Positions 40,981-49,722 of a stretch of DNA of 64,000 nt are shown here, one piece after another (positions within the stretch are counted from its first letter, which is position 1; every line of letters begins with the position of its first letter). Source of the DNA: Promicromonospora sp. AC04 (GTDB lineage: Bacteria; Actinomycetota; Actinomycetes; Actinomycetales; Cellulomonadaceae); contig NZ_QBUG01000001.1 of the NCBI RefSeq assembly GCF_003058225.1, positions 372,001 through 436,000 on the forward strand. Reading direction: 5' to 3'. A program made the position numbers and the translations under genes. A model generated the notes under the pieces. The model saw only the letters and a list, made by a program, of their open reading frames with translations. It was not told where the DNA came from and did not search any database.

Positions 40981-42498
40981 ATGGGTACTGCGAGCTCACC
41001 GGGTGACGCTGCCGTTCCCCGGCAGGCCGCCGGGCAAGGGTCAGGTCGCCGTGGCCAGGCGGCGCGCGCCGTGCGCGCTCTCCTGCAGGAACACCCCGCG
41101 TGGGTGCTGCTGCGGTCGAGGAACGCCGCGGCCGCCGTCGTCCTGCTGGACCGCAACCTCGGCGCGTCCCGCCGTCGGCTGCCCGTGGAGCAGCTCGCCG
41201 ACCGGATCGACGACGACGTGCCCGAGCTGCGCCGCGCGGGCTTCGAGCTGCCCTACTCGGGCTACTTCTATGTCTCCGAGTGGATCGACGAGGGCGTGCT
41301 CGTGCGCCGCCGCGCCCCGCAGGCGGCCGGCGAGCCCGGCGTCGAGACGGTCGAGCTGTCCGACGGCGCCCTGCTCGCCATCCGCTTCGTCTCCCGCCTG
41401 AGGAGGCCCCACCCCGCCGTGACGCCGTCGCGCCTCGGCGCGGTGCTCGACGGCCTGCACCGGCTGGCCGACGAGGCCGACCCCGACCCGGAGGCCCGCC
41501 TCGCCGCCCTGCTGGAGCAGCGCGCCGCCCTCGACGCCAAGATCGAACGCGCCCGCCGCGGCGACTCCGAGGCCCTGCCGCCGGACGTCGCCGCCGAGCG
41601 CGCCCGCGAGGTCCTCGCCCTCGCCGGCGACATCCCCGCCGACCTGGCCCGGGTGCGCACCGAGCTGGAGCGCACGGACCGCGAGCTGCGGCGCCGGCTC
41701 CTGGAGTCCGACGGCTCGCGCGACACGTTCCTCGACGACATCTATCGCGGCGTCGACCACCTCGCCGAGTCCGAGGCGGGGCGCGGCCTGGTCGCGTTCC
41801 GCGACCTGCTGCGGCAGGCGGAGCACGCGGCGCAGGACGACGTCGGCCGCGTGCTCGACACCGTCCACCTGGCGCCCGGCGAGGCGTCCGCGCTGCGCCG
41901 GCTGCTGCCCACGCTGCAGGACGCCGCCGACGAGCTCACCGACACCATGGCCGTGCTGCGCCGCGCGCTGCAGCGCATGGTGCGGTCCGGCGAGCTCCCG
42001 GTCGAGCGCGCGCTGCGCCGCCTGATCGGAGAGGCGCAGGACGCCGCCCTCGCCGCTGCGCCCGACGTCGAGCCCGGCGCCGAGATGCGCCTCACCCTGC
42101 CCCTCGGCACGGTGGCGCCCCGGTCGGTCGGCGGCCTCGCACCGCACAACCCCGGCGGGGAGGACGCCGAGGCGCCGCCCGCCGACCCGGCCCTGCCGGC
42201 CCGGGTCGTCTCGCTCACCGCGCTGCGCGCCATGGCCCGCGACTCCGAGATCGACGTGGACGAGCTGCGCGGGCACGTGAACGAGCGGGTCGAGAGTGTC
42301 GGCCGCGCCACCGTTGCCTCCGTGCTCGCCGCGCACCCCGCCACCCAGGGCGCCGCGAGCGTGGTCGGCCTGCTGGCGCTCGCCGAGCAGAACGGTGTGC
42401 CCACGGGCAACCGCGAAGACGTGAACTGGCGATCCTCGCGCGGCGTCGCGCGGCGAGCCGTACTTCCCCAGCACCAGTTCGAGGAGCATGTCCCGTGA
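40981..42498 (+). CDS. jetA: JetA/MksF-like kleisin (DUF3375) of a Wadjet-type SMC system
   Basis: 505 residues. The DUF3375 start is recognisable (AVRALLQEHPAWVLLRSRNAAAAVVLLDRNL, then LADRIDDDVPELR and FYVSEWIDEGVLVRR), followed by long helices (residues about 200-400) and the C-terminal winged-helix part with PADPALPARVVSLTALRAMARDSEIDVDELRGHVN. In Wadjet/MksBEF, JetA is the kleisin that links the SMC heads and KITE dimers. ATG 40981 chosen. The stop overlaps jetB (GTGA). Confidence 0.88.
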   Translation: MGTASSPGDAAVPRQAAGQGSGRRGQAARAVRALLQEHPAWVLLRSRNAAAAVVLLDRNLGASRRRLPVEQLADRIDDDVPELRRAGFELPYSGYFYVSEWIDEGVLVRRRAPQAAGEPGVETVELSDGALLAIRFVSRLRRPHPAVTPSRLGAVLDGLHRLADEADPDPEARLAALLEQRAALDAKIERARRGDSEALPPDVAAERAREVLALAGDIPADLARVRTELERTDRELRRRLLESDGSRDTFLDDIYRGVDHLAESEAGRGLVAFRDLLRQAEHAAQDDVGRVLDTVHLAPGEASALRRLLPTLQDAADELTDTMAVLRRALQRMVRSGELPVERALRRLIGEAQDAALAAAPDVEPGAEMRLTLPLGTVAPRSVGGLAPHNPGGEDAEAPPADPALPARVVSLTALRAMARDSEIDVDELRGHVNERVESVGRATVASVLAAHPATQGAASVVGLLALAEQNGVPTGNREDVNWRSSRGVARRAVLPQHQFEEHVP

Positions 42499-43220
42499 CC
42501 GAACCCGACGTGACAGGATCCGGCGTGACCAGGCCCGACCCGGCAGACCTCCGCACCGCACGCCCCGGACGACCGGCCGGCGGCGGTGCGTCGTCCGCGC
42601 CGTCGGGCACGGGAATCACCGACGGCCAAGGCGCCGGCGGGGAGGCAGGCACCCGCCTCTGGCCGGGCGACCACGGCACGCTGCCCGCGCCCGCGCGCCT
42701 CGCGCTGGCCCGGCTCGTGCGGGGTCCCTACCTGGCCGCCGAGCCCGATGCGGACACGTGGCGCGCGCTCCTGGCCCACGAGGACGTCGTCCGCGAGCGC
42801 CTCGCCGACCAGTACCTCGATCTGGTTGTCGACGCCGACGCGCAGGTCGCGTTCCTGCGGGACGTGCCGGCCCCGGACGCTCCGCAGGTGGTGCGCGAGG
42901 TGGCGCTGACGTTCCTCGACACGGCGCTGCTGCTGCACCTGCGCGCCCTGCTGCTGGACTCGGCGGACGGGCGCGTGGCGGTCAGCCGCGACGAGGCGGC
43001 CGACCACCTCGCGATGTACCGGCGGCGCGGCGGTGGTTCGCCCATGGACTTCAGCCGACAGCTGGACGCGACGTGGGCCCGGCTGATCGAGTCGGGCATG
43101 CTGGAGCCGCTCAGCGGGGACCGGTGCACGGTCTCCCCCGTGCTGCGGACCGTGTTCGGGGCGGACCAGGTGGCGGCGCTGAGCGCCGAGTACGCCCGAC
43201 TTGCGAAGGAGAGCGCATGA
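42495..43220 (+). CDS. jetB: JetB/MksE-like KITE subunit (DUF4194)
   Basis: 241 residues. The winged-helix KITE domain covers about 60-235: ARLALARLVRGPYLAAEPDADTWRALLAHEDVVRERLADQYLDLVVDADAQVAFLRD ... LTFLDTALLLHLRALLL ... RQLDATWARLIESGMLEPL. The first 60 residues are a disordered Gly/Pro/Ala extension. Starts at GTG 42495 (GAGGAG upstream), overlapping jetA and, at its end, jetC (ATGA). Confidence 0.88.
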   Translation: MTEPDVTGSGVTRPDPADLRTARPGRPAGGGASSAPSGTGITDGQGAGGEAGTRLWPGDHGTLPAPARLALARLVRGPYLAAEPDADTWRALLAHEDVVRERLADQYLDLVVDADAQVAFLRDVPAPDAPQVVREVALTFLDTALLLHLRALLLDSADGRVAVSRDEAADHLAMYRRRGGGSPMDFSRQLDATWARLIESGMLEPLSGDRCTVSPVLRTVFGADQVAALSAEYARLAKESA

Positions 43221-46200
43221 AGACCCCGCACGCCGGACAGTGGCGCCTCTCGCGCGTCGAGCTGGTCAACTGGGGCACGTTCTCCGGGCACCACGTCGTG
43301 CCGGTGCCGCGTGAGGGGTTCCTCCTCACGGGCCATTCGGGCTCGGGCAAGTCGTCGCTGGTCGACGCCGTCGCCGCGGTCCTGACCCCGCCGGAGCACC
43401 TGCGGTTCAACGTGGCGGCGGCCGGGACGGGCGCCACCGAGCGCGAGGCGGGCGACCGGGACGTCGTCTCGTACGTGCGCGGCGCGTGGCGGCACCGCAC
43501 GGACGAGAGCACGGGCGAGGTCGTTGCCGACCACCTGCGCCAGGGCGCGACCTGGTCGGGCATCCTGCTGCGGTACTCGAACGGCACGGACGCCCCCGAC
43601 GGCACCGTGACCCTGGTGCGCCTGTTCCACCTCACGCGAGGCTCGTCGACGCCGGCCCTGCTGCACGTCGTGGTGCCGGAAGACGTGGGTCTGCTGGACT
43701 TCGAGCGGTTCGTCCGCTCCGGGCCCGACGTCGCGGGCGTGACCGCTGCGTGGCCCGCCGCGACGGTGAGCGAGCGGCACGGGCCGTTCGCCGCGGCGTT
43801 CACCCAGGCCCTGGGGATCGGCTCGGAGCAGGCGCTGGTGCTGCTGCACCGCACGCAGTCGGCGAAGAACCTGGGCAGCCTGGACGACCTGTTCCGCGGG
43901 CACATGCTCGACGAGCCCGGCACGTTCGAGCTCTCGGCCCAGGCCGTGCACCAGTTCGCGGACGTGGCCCGCGCGTACGCCGACATCGAGACCTCCCGCC
44001 GGCAGATCGAGCACCTGGGCCGCCTCGCGGCCCTGACCAAGACGTACGACGACGGCTCGGCGGCCGGTGTGCGCGCGGCGACCCTGCGCGGGTCGCTGGA
44101 GACGTTCAAGGATGCGTGGAAGCTCGACCTGGCGCACGGGGCGCTGGCGGAGGCGCGCGCGGCGGAGGAGCGGGCGCAGCATCACCGCAAGGCCGCTGAC
44201 ACCGAGGTCGACGTCGCGGCGAACACGCACCAGCAGGCCGTGAACGTGCTGGGCGCCCGCGGCGGGCAGGCGCTCGCCACGCAGGCCGACCGGCTGCAGC
44301 GGGCCGGCGAGATCGCCGCCCTGGTCCGCACGCGACGTGGCGAGCTCTCCACCGACCTCCAGTCCGTCGGCATGAACATGCCCGAGACGTTCGCGGAGTT
44401 CGCGGCGCTCAAGGAGAAGGCCCGGTGGGAGCTGGGTGGCTCCAGGCCGCCGGCCACCGGCGCGGTGCCGACGCTGACCGGCGCCATCGCGACCGTCTCG
44501 ACGGGGCAGGTGCCCGCCGTCCCGACGGGCGAGGTCCCGGCGGTCACCACGGGCGCGCTGCCTTCGGTGGCCACGGGCGCGATCGCCACGGTCGGCCGGT
44601 CGCGCGCGCCCGAGGCGCTCGACGGGAACATCCGGGAGGTGCTGGCGGCGCGCTCCGCCGTCGGGCACCGGCACGAGGCCGTCGCCGGACGGATCCAGGC
44701 CGTGCGGCAGACCCAGACGAACGTCCCGGCCGAGCTGGCGGCGGCCCGCAGGGCCGTGGCCGAGGCCGCCGGGCTCGACGTCTCCGTGCTGCCGTTCGCG
44801 GCCGAGCTGCTACGTGTCCGGGAGGACGACGCCGGCTGGCGCCCCGTGATCGAGGAGATCCTGCGGCCGCTGGCGACGCTCGTGCTGGTCCCGCCGGCGC
44901 ACCGGGCCGCCGTCGCGGGCGCCGTCGAGGCCGGGCCCGGCCTGCGCTACCGCGTGGTCGGCGTGCGCAACGACGCGCCCCGGTCCACCGACGACTCGTC
45001 GCTGGTGCACAAGGTCGAGGTCAAGGACGGCCCGGCGTCGGGCTGGCTGCACCGCCGCCTGTCCGAGCAGTACGACTACCTGTGCGTCGACGAGCCCGCC
45101 GGGCTCGACCTGCACGAGCGCGCCGTGACCCGCGAGGGCCTGATCAAGCACGGGCCGGAAGAGATCGAGCAGCCGGTGCTGCCCGGTGTCGAGGACTGGG
45201 CGCTCGGCTGGGACGCCGACGACCGGCTCGACCAGCTCCTGGAGCTCGCGCGCGAGACGCAGGCCCGCCTCGCGGAAGCCGACAACGCCGTGGCCGACGC
45301 CGTCGCCGAGCAGCGCGAGGCCGTGCGCCGTCAGCTCACGCTGCGGCACGTGGCCCGCCGCGAGTGGCGCGAGGTCGACATCGAGACTGCCGAGGCCGAC
45401 CTGACCGACGCGCAGGCGTCGTTCGACCGGCTGCTGGACGGCACGATGGACCTGCTGCAGGCGTCGCAGGACGTCGCGGCGGCCGAGACCCGCCTGGACC
45501 ACGCCCGGGCCGCCGCCGCCGTGGCCGCCGACACGCTCGCCGAGGCCCGCGCCCACCGCCGCTCCCTGGAGCGCGTGGTCGCCGAGCTCGGCGACGCACC
45601 GACCAACGCCATCCCGCTCGCGCACCGCACGGAGCTGGAGAAGCGGTATGCAGCGGTCCGCAAGACGGTGACGCACGAGGTGATCGACGACGTCTCGCTC
45701 ACCGTGTCCCGGACGCTGGACGCGGAGCGCGAGGCCGGGCTGCGCACCTCGGGCGCGGCCGAGCGGGAGATCGTCGGGCTGCTCTCCGAGTTCCGCCGCC
45801 GCTGGCCCGCCATCACGCGTGACCTCACCGCGCAGGTCGGCGACCGGTCCCGGTATCTGGAGGTGCTGGAGCGCATCCGCACGTCCCGCCTGCCGGAGCA
45901 GGAGGCCCGGTTCTCCGACCTCCTCACCGACCAGGCGCGACGCGCACTGCGCAAGCTCGCCGCCGAGATCCGGCAGGCGCCCGCCGCCATCCGCGAGCGG
46001 ATCGTCGGGGTGAACACGTCCCTGCGCCGCTCCCCGTTCGACACCGACCGGTACCTGGAGATCCGCGTCAAGGAGCGCCGCCCCGCCGCAGTGGAGGAGT
46101 TCCTCGCGACGCTCGACGCGCTCACCGGCGACACCGAGCCGGAGTACGAGGTGCTGGAGCGGCTGGTACGCCGGCTCGGGTCCAGCGACCCCGCCGACCG

Positions 46201-47620
46201 CGCCTGGCGGGCCCTGTGCCTGGACACACGGCGGCACGTGCACTTCACGGGCGTCGAGGTCACCGCGGGCGGCATCGCCCTGGCCGTGCACGACTCCTCA
46301 GCCGGCCTCTCCGGCGGCCAGCGCCAGAAGCTCGTGGTGTTCTGCCTGGCCGCGGCGCTGCGGTACCAGCTCGCCGGGGCGTCCGACTCGGCGACGCCCG
46401 CCTACGGCACGATCCTGCTGGACGAGGCCTTCGACAAGGCCGACACGGCGTTCACCCGCACCGCGATGGACACGTTCGCCGCGTTCGGGTTCCACATGAT
46501 CCTGGCCACGCCGCTCAAGCTGCTGCAGACCCTCGAGGACTACGTGGGCGGCATCGGCCTGGCGACCTGCCGGGAGATGCGGGAGTCGCGCGTGGACGTG
46601 GTCCTGCTGGAGACCCCGCTGCCCGACGTCGAGCCCGTCCCCTCGGCGACCCGGGGCGGGGCGGGCGGTGGTGCGGCAGGCGGGCCGGGGCCGCGTGCGG
46701 GGGCTGTGACGGCAGCGGGTGCGGGGGTGTCTTTGCAGGCGGCTCCGACGGGGGCTGCGGCTCCGACGGCGGGGGCCGCGGCTCCGGCGACTGCTGCTCC
46801 GGCGCCTGCTCAAGCGACTGCTGCAGCTCCGGCGCCGAGTAGCGCTGCTCCGGCGGCTCCGGCGCCGAGTGGCGCTGCTCCGGCGGCTTCGGCGCCGAGC
46901 GCCGCGAAACCCCCCGTCGCTACCGGACAGACGCCGGTCGCTCCGGTACAGACGCCGGTCGTTCCGGTACAGACGCTGCCCGCCCCGGCTCAGGCAGCTT
47001 TGTCGGCGAACCAGACGGCAGCCGCGGCGCCTGCACCGAGAAGTGCCGCGACCCCGCCCGCCCCTGCGCTCAGCGCCCCCACACCCAGTGTTCCGGCGCC
47101 CAGCGCTCCTACACCCAGTGTTCCGGCACCGGGCGCTCCGGCGCCGGGCGTTCCGGCGCCGGACGTTCCGGCGCCGGGCCATGCTGCGGCGCCCGCCTCA
47201 CCAGGCTCGCCCTCACCCGCGTCGCCTGCCTCTGCCGCCACGGCCAGCGACGCCGGTTCCGTCACCCCACCGCGCGGGATTCCGGCGGTGCCGCCTCCTC
47301 CGTCGGCACCAGCGCCGCCGTCGTCGGGCCCGGCACCAGCACCGGCACCGGCACCGGCACCGGCACCGGCAGATGCTCGGCCCGCCGGTACCGGAGCAGC
47401 CAGCACCGGGAACCCGGATGAGGGGACCACGGCCAGTGCCGCGTCGGTCGACGACCGACCGCCCGCGACCGGTGGCACACCGGCCCACGAGCCGACCCCG
47501 GCGTCAGACACCACCGAGGACAACGAGCCGGAGCCGGACTGGTCCGTCACCGTGACCACCCAGGAGCCTGACGGCACCTCACCGGTGGCGCGAATGACCT
47601 CACGCCGCCCCTCGCTGTAG
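43217..47620 (+). CDS. jetC: JetC/MksB-like SMC ATPase with long Pro/Ala tail
   Basis: 1467 residues. Walker A GHSGSGKSS (about 38-46), signature LSGGQRQKL (about 1030) and Walker B ILLDEAFDKAD (about 1064) form the ATPase head; coiled-coil arms and a hinge (about 500-640) lie between. Residues 414-460 are six octapeptide-like repeats (TGxVPxVx) inserted in the arm before the hinge. The JetC fold ends near residue 1140; about 326 more residues follow, almost all Pro, Ala, Ser, Thr and Gly, with an acidic end. In relatives the next gene is jetD (TOPRIM nuclease); here there is none, and the next gene is cofE on the other strand. Confidence 0.88.
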   Translation: MKTPHAGQWRLSRVELVNWGTFSGHHVVPVPREGFLLTGHSGSGKSSLVDAVAAVLTPPEHLRFNVAAAGTGATEREAGDRDVVSYVRGAWRHRTDESTGEVVADHLRQGATWSGILLRYSNGTDAPDGTVTLVRLFHLTRGSSTPALLHVVVPEDVGLLDFERFVRSGPDVAGVTAAWPAATVSERHGPFAAAFTQALGIGSEQALVLLHRTQSAKNLGSLDDLFRGHMLDEPGTFELSAQAVHQFADVARAYADIETSRRQIEHLGRLAALTKTYDDGSAAGVRAATLRGSLETFKDAWKLDLAHGALAEARAAEERAQHHRKAADTEVDVAANTHQQAVNVLGARGGQALATQADRLQRAGEIAALVRTRRGELSTDLQSVGMNMPETFAEFAALKEKARWELGGSRPPATGAVPTLTGAIATVSTGQVPAVPTGEVPAVTTGALPSVATGAIATVGRSRAPEALDGNIREVLAARSAVGHRHEAVAGRIQAVRQTQTNVPAELAAARRAVAEAAGLDVSVLPFAAELLRVREDDAGWRPVIEEILRPLATLVLVPPAHRAAVAGAVEAGPGLRYRVVGVRNDAPRSTDDSSLVHKVEVKDGPASGWLHRRLSEQYDYLCVDEPAGLDLHERAVTREGLIKHGPEEIEQPVLPGVEDWALGWDADDRLDQLLELARETQARLAEADNAVADAVAEQREAVRRQLTLRHVARREWREVDIETAEADLTDAQASFDRLLDGTMDLLQASQDVAAAETRLDHARAAAAVAADTLAEARAHRRSLERVVAELGDAPTNAIPLAHRTELEKRYAAVRKTVTHEVIDDVSLTVSRTLDAEREAGLRTSGAAEREIVGLLSEFRRRWPAITRDLTAQVGDRSRYLEVLERIRTSRLPEQEARFSDLLTDQARRALRKLAAEIRQAPAAIRERIVGVNTSLRRSPFDTDRYLEIRVKERRPAAVEEFLATLDALTGDTEPEYEVLERLVRRLGSSDPADRAWRALCLDTRRHVHFTGVEVTAGGIALAVHDSSAGLSGGQRQKLVVFCLAAALRYQLAGASDSATPAYGTILLDEAFDKADTAFTRTAMDTFAAFGFHMILATPLKLLQTLEDYVGGIGLATCREMRESRVDVVLLETPLPDVEPVPSATRGGAGGGAAGGPGPRAGAVTAAGAGVSLQAAPTGAAAPTAGAAAPATAAPAPAQATAAAPAPSSAAPAAPAPSGAAPAASAPSAAKPPVATGQTPVAPVQTPVVPVQTLPAPAQAALSANQTAAAAPAPRSAATPPAPALSAPTPSVPAPSAPTPSVPAPGAPAPGVPAPDVPAPGHAAAPASPGSPSPASPASAATASDAGSVTPPRGIPAVPPPPSAPAPPSSGPAPAPAPAPAPAPADARPAGTGAASTGNPDEGTTASAASVDDRPPATGGTPAHEPTPASDTTEDNEPEPDWSVTVTTQEPDGTSPVARMTSRRPSL

Positions 47621-47637
47621 CCCACTGCACCAAATCA

Positions 47638-47737
47638 GGACCATGCCACTGACTCGCCGTAACGAGAACGCCGAGTCAGTGGCACGGTCCGACCAGCCCG
47701 CTGACTCGCCGTCCGCGGCACCGCGAGTCAGTGGCAC
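47638..47737. repeat. Tandem palindromes between convergent jetC and cofE
   Basis: First palindrome: TGCCACTGACTCG (47644-47656) with CGAGTCAGTGGCA (47672-47684), extended after one mismatch by GGACC/GGTCC (47638-47642, 47686-47690). Second: CTGACTCGC (47701-47709) with GCGAGTCAG (47723-47731). CGAGTCAGTGGCAC occurs in both (47672-47685, 47724-47737), so the element is duplicated. Acts plausibly as a two-way terminator. Confidence 0.85.
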
Positions 47738-47764
47738 TGTCTGACATCCGCGAGCCCGAGGTCG

Positions 47765-48547
47765 TCAGGCGCCGTCCGCCTGGCCCGCCGCGAAGCCGCG
47801 GGCGTAGGCCTCGGCCGAGCCCTCGCGGAACATGTCGTCCGCGCTACCGCGCACCAGGACGCGGGCGCCCGGGCCGTCCTCGTCGGTGACGTGCCTGCCC
47901 ATGCCCCGCACGACGGCGACGGCGCGGCCGGTCGACTTGCCGCGCACCAGCTCGGACGCCGCGGCGATCTCGTCGACGACGGCGGTGACCGTGACGTTGA
48001 GCGGGCGCCCGTGGCTGTCGGTGCTGCCGCGCAGGTCGTCGGTCGGGGTGATCCCGGCGCAACCGATCGCGATGTCCACGAGGGCGTCCCGCCAGGGGCG
48101 GCCGGCCGTGTCGGTGACGACGACGCCGATCCGCCGCAGGCCCAGCCGGTGGGCGAGCGCGGCGCGGATCATGCGGGCCGAGACGTCCGGGTCGACGGGG
48201 AGCAGCAGGACGGTGCCTTCCGGGGTGTTGCTCGCGTCGACGCCCGCGGCGGCCATCACCAGGCCGAGCTTGTTCTCGACGATCCGCAGCGGCGGCAGCC
48301 CCGGGCGCTCCCGCCGGGCGACCACCCGGACGGTCTCGTCGGTGATGGCCTGCTCGCGGTCGACGGCGGCCACCACCCGCCCCTCGGCCTTGGACACGAT
48401 CTTCGAGGTGACGACGACGACGTCGCCGTCGCGCGGCCGGTCCTGCTCCTCCTGGCCTGCCAGGAGGCCGGCGATCAGCTCGCCGAGGTCGTCGCCGGGG
48501 GTGATCTCGGGCAGCCCGTCGGGGGCCCAGACGCTGAGTCGTTCCAC
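47765..48547 (-). CDS. cofE: Coenzyme F420-0:L-glutamate ligase
   Basis: Adds gamma-linked glutamate to F420-0 with GTP, making the working cofactor. 260 residues. Diagnostic stretches: [71 protein letters not shown]. It lacks the C-terminal nitroreductase domain of FbiB, so it is CofE-like. GTG 48547 (GAGGA seven bases upstream) is preferred over GTG 48583. It lies 42 bp after the LLM oxidoreductase in one transcript. No fbiA, fbiC or fbiD is in the window. Confidence 0.9.
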   Translation of the reverse strand: MERLSVWAPDGLPEITPGDDLGELIAGLLAGQEEQDRPRDGDVVVVTSKIVSKAEGRVVAAVDREQAITDETVRVVARRERPGLPPLRIVENKLGLVMAAAGVDASNTPEGTVLLLPVDPDVSARMIRAALAHRLGLRRIGVVVTDTAGRPWRDALVDIAIGCAGITPTDDLRGSTDSHGRPLNVTVTAVVDEIAAASELVRGKSTGRAVAVVRGMGRHVTDEDGPGARVLVRGSADDMFREGSAEAYARGFAAGQADGA

Positions 48548-48589
48548 GGGACCATCCTCACATCGCGGCGCGGCCGGGCTCACGTCCGC

Positions 48590-49582
48590 TCACCGCACGA
48601 GCTTCGGGAGCACCTCTCGGCCGAACGTCTCGATCCATTCGCGCTGGTTGCGACCCACGTTGTGCAGGTAGATGCGGTCGAACCCGAGGTCCACGTACCG
48701 CTGGATCGACGCGCGGTGCTCGTCCGGGTCGGCGGAGATCAGCACGCGACCCTCGAAGTCCTCGGGGCGCACCATCCGGGCGAGCTGCGCGAAGTCGTGC
48801 GGCGAGCGGATGTCGGACCGCGGGAACCGCATGCCGCCGACCGGCCACTCGGTCAGGGCGTTGGCGACCGCCTCGTCGTGAGTGGGCGCCCAGGAGAGGT
48901 GGAGCTGGAGCGCCTTGGGCATCCGCGCCGGGTCGCGGCCGGACTCGCGGGCGCCGTCCGCGAACCGGGTCAGCAGGGACGACATCCGCTCCAGGGGCGC
49001 GGCCTGCGTGATCAGCCCGTCCGCCGTCCGCCCGGCGCGGCGCGCGGTGACCGGACCCGCCGTCGCGACCAGGATCTCGGGCGCCACCTCCGGCATGGTC
49101 CACAGCCGCGTCGACTCCAGCTTGAAGTACGTGCCTGCGTGCTTGACGTCGCGCCCGGCCAGGGACCCGACGAAGAGCTTCTTGATGATCTCGACCGCCT
49201 CGAACATGCGGTTGATCCGCTCGGGCGCCTCGGGCCAGTAGCCGCCCACCACGTGCTCGTTGAGCGCCTCCCCCGAGCCGACGCCGAGCCAGTGCCGGCC
49301 CGGGTTCATCGCCGCGAGCGTCGCCGACGCCTGGGCCACCACGGCCGGGTGCCACCGGAAGGTCGGCGCCGTCACCGGCCCGAGGTCGCCCGTCGTGTGC
49401 TCCGCGGCAGCCGCGAGGACGTTCCACACGAAGCCCGCCTGGCCCTGCTGCGGGGTCCAGGGCTGGAAGTGGTCGGCGGCCATGACGCCGGAGAAGCCGT
49501 GGGCCTCCGCGAGCGCCGTCAGCTCCACCGCCTCGCGGGGCGCGAACTGTTCGAGCATCGCGGCATAGCCGATGGTCACCAC
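48590..49582 (-). CDS. F420-dependent LLM-class oxidoreductase (Fgd-related, TIGR03557-type)
   Basis: 330 residues from GTG 49582 (TIGYAAMLEQFAPREAVELTALAEAHGFSGVMAADHFQPW), the usual N-terminus of TIGR03557-type F420 enzymes. Further blocks: WLGVGSGEALNEHVVGGYWP and ILVATAGPVTARRAGRTADGLI, as in F420-dependent glucose-6-phosphate dehydrogenase relatives. It may reduce F420 or use F420H2. Just upstream of cofE, which supports F420 use. The frame extends 32 codons upstream into a palindrome, unlikely to be coding. Confidence 0.88.
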   Translation of the reverse strand: MVTIGYAAMLEQFAPREAVELTALAEAHGFSGVMAADHFQPWTPQQGQAGFVWNVLAAAAEHTTGDLGPVTAPTFRWHPAVVAQASATLAAMNPGRHWLGVGSGEALNEHVVGGYWPEAPERINRMFEAVEIIKKLFVGSLAGRDVKHAGTYFKLESTRLWTMPEVAPEILVATAGPVTARRAGRTADGLITQAAPLERMSSLLTRFADGARESGRDPARMPKALQLHLSWAPTHDEAVANALTEWPVGGMRFPRSDIRSPHDFAQLARMVRPEDFEGRVLISADPDEHRASIQRYVDLGFDRIYLHNVGRNQREWIETFGREVLPKLVR

Positions 49583-49631
49583 GCGGAACAGCCTACGGCC
49601 CTGTGCGGATGGCCCCACGTGCCCGCTGTGC

Positions 49632-49696
49632 TTGTTGTGGGCGTGATCGTTGCGCCTAAGACGGACGCATAGTCGCAACGATCACGCTCACAACAA
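49632..49696. terminator. Very long perfect hairpin between minus-strand genes
   Basis: Arms of 23 bases (49632-49654 and 49674-49696) pair at every position, with one G-U, around a 19-nt loop. The left arm starts TTGTTGTG and ends GATCGTTGCG. It lies 27 bp after the stop of the upstream minus-strand gene and 50 bp before the LLM start, so it probably terminates the former. Confidence 0.85.
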
Positions 49697-49722
49697 ACGG
49701 AAACCTGTGTCTCGCGGTGGGT

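Noticed and set aside
46719-47555. Alternative plus-strand gene over the JetC tail
   Set aside because: It is an Arg/Pro-rich shadow in another frame; the JetC frame is uninterrupted from an unmistakable head domain and ends in a more protein-like acidic segment.
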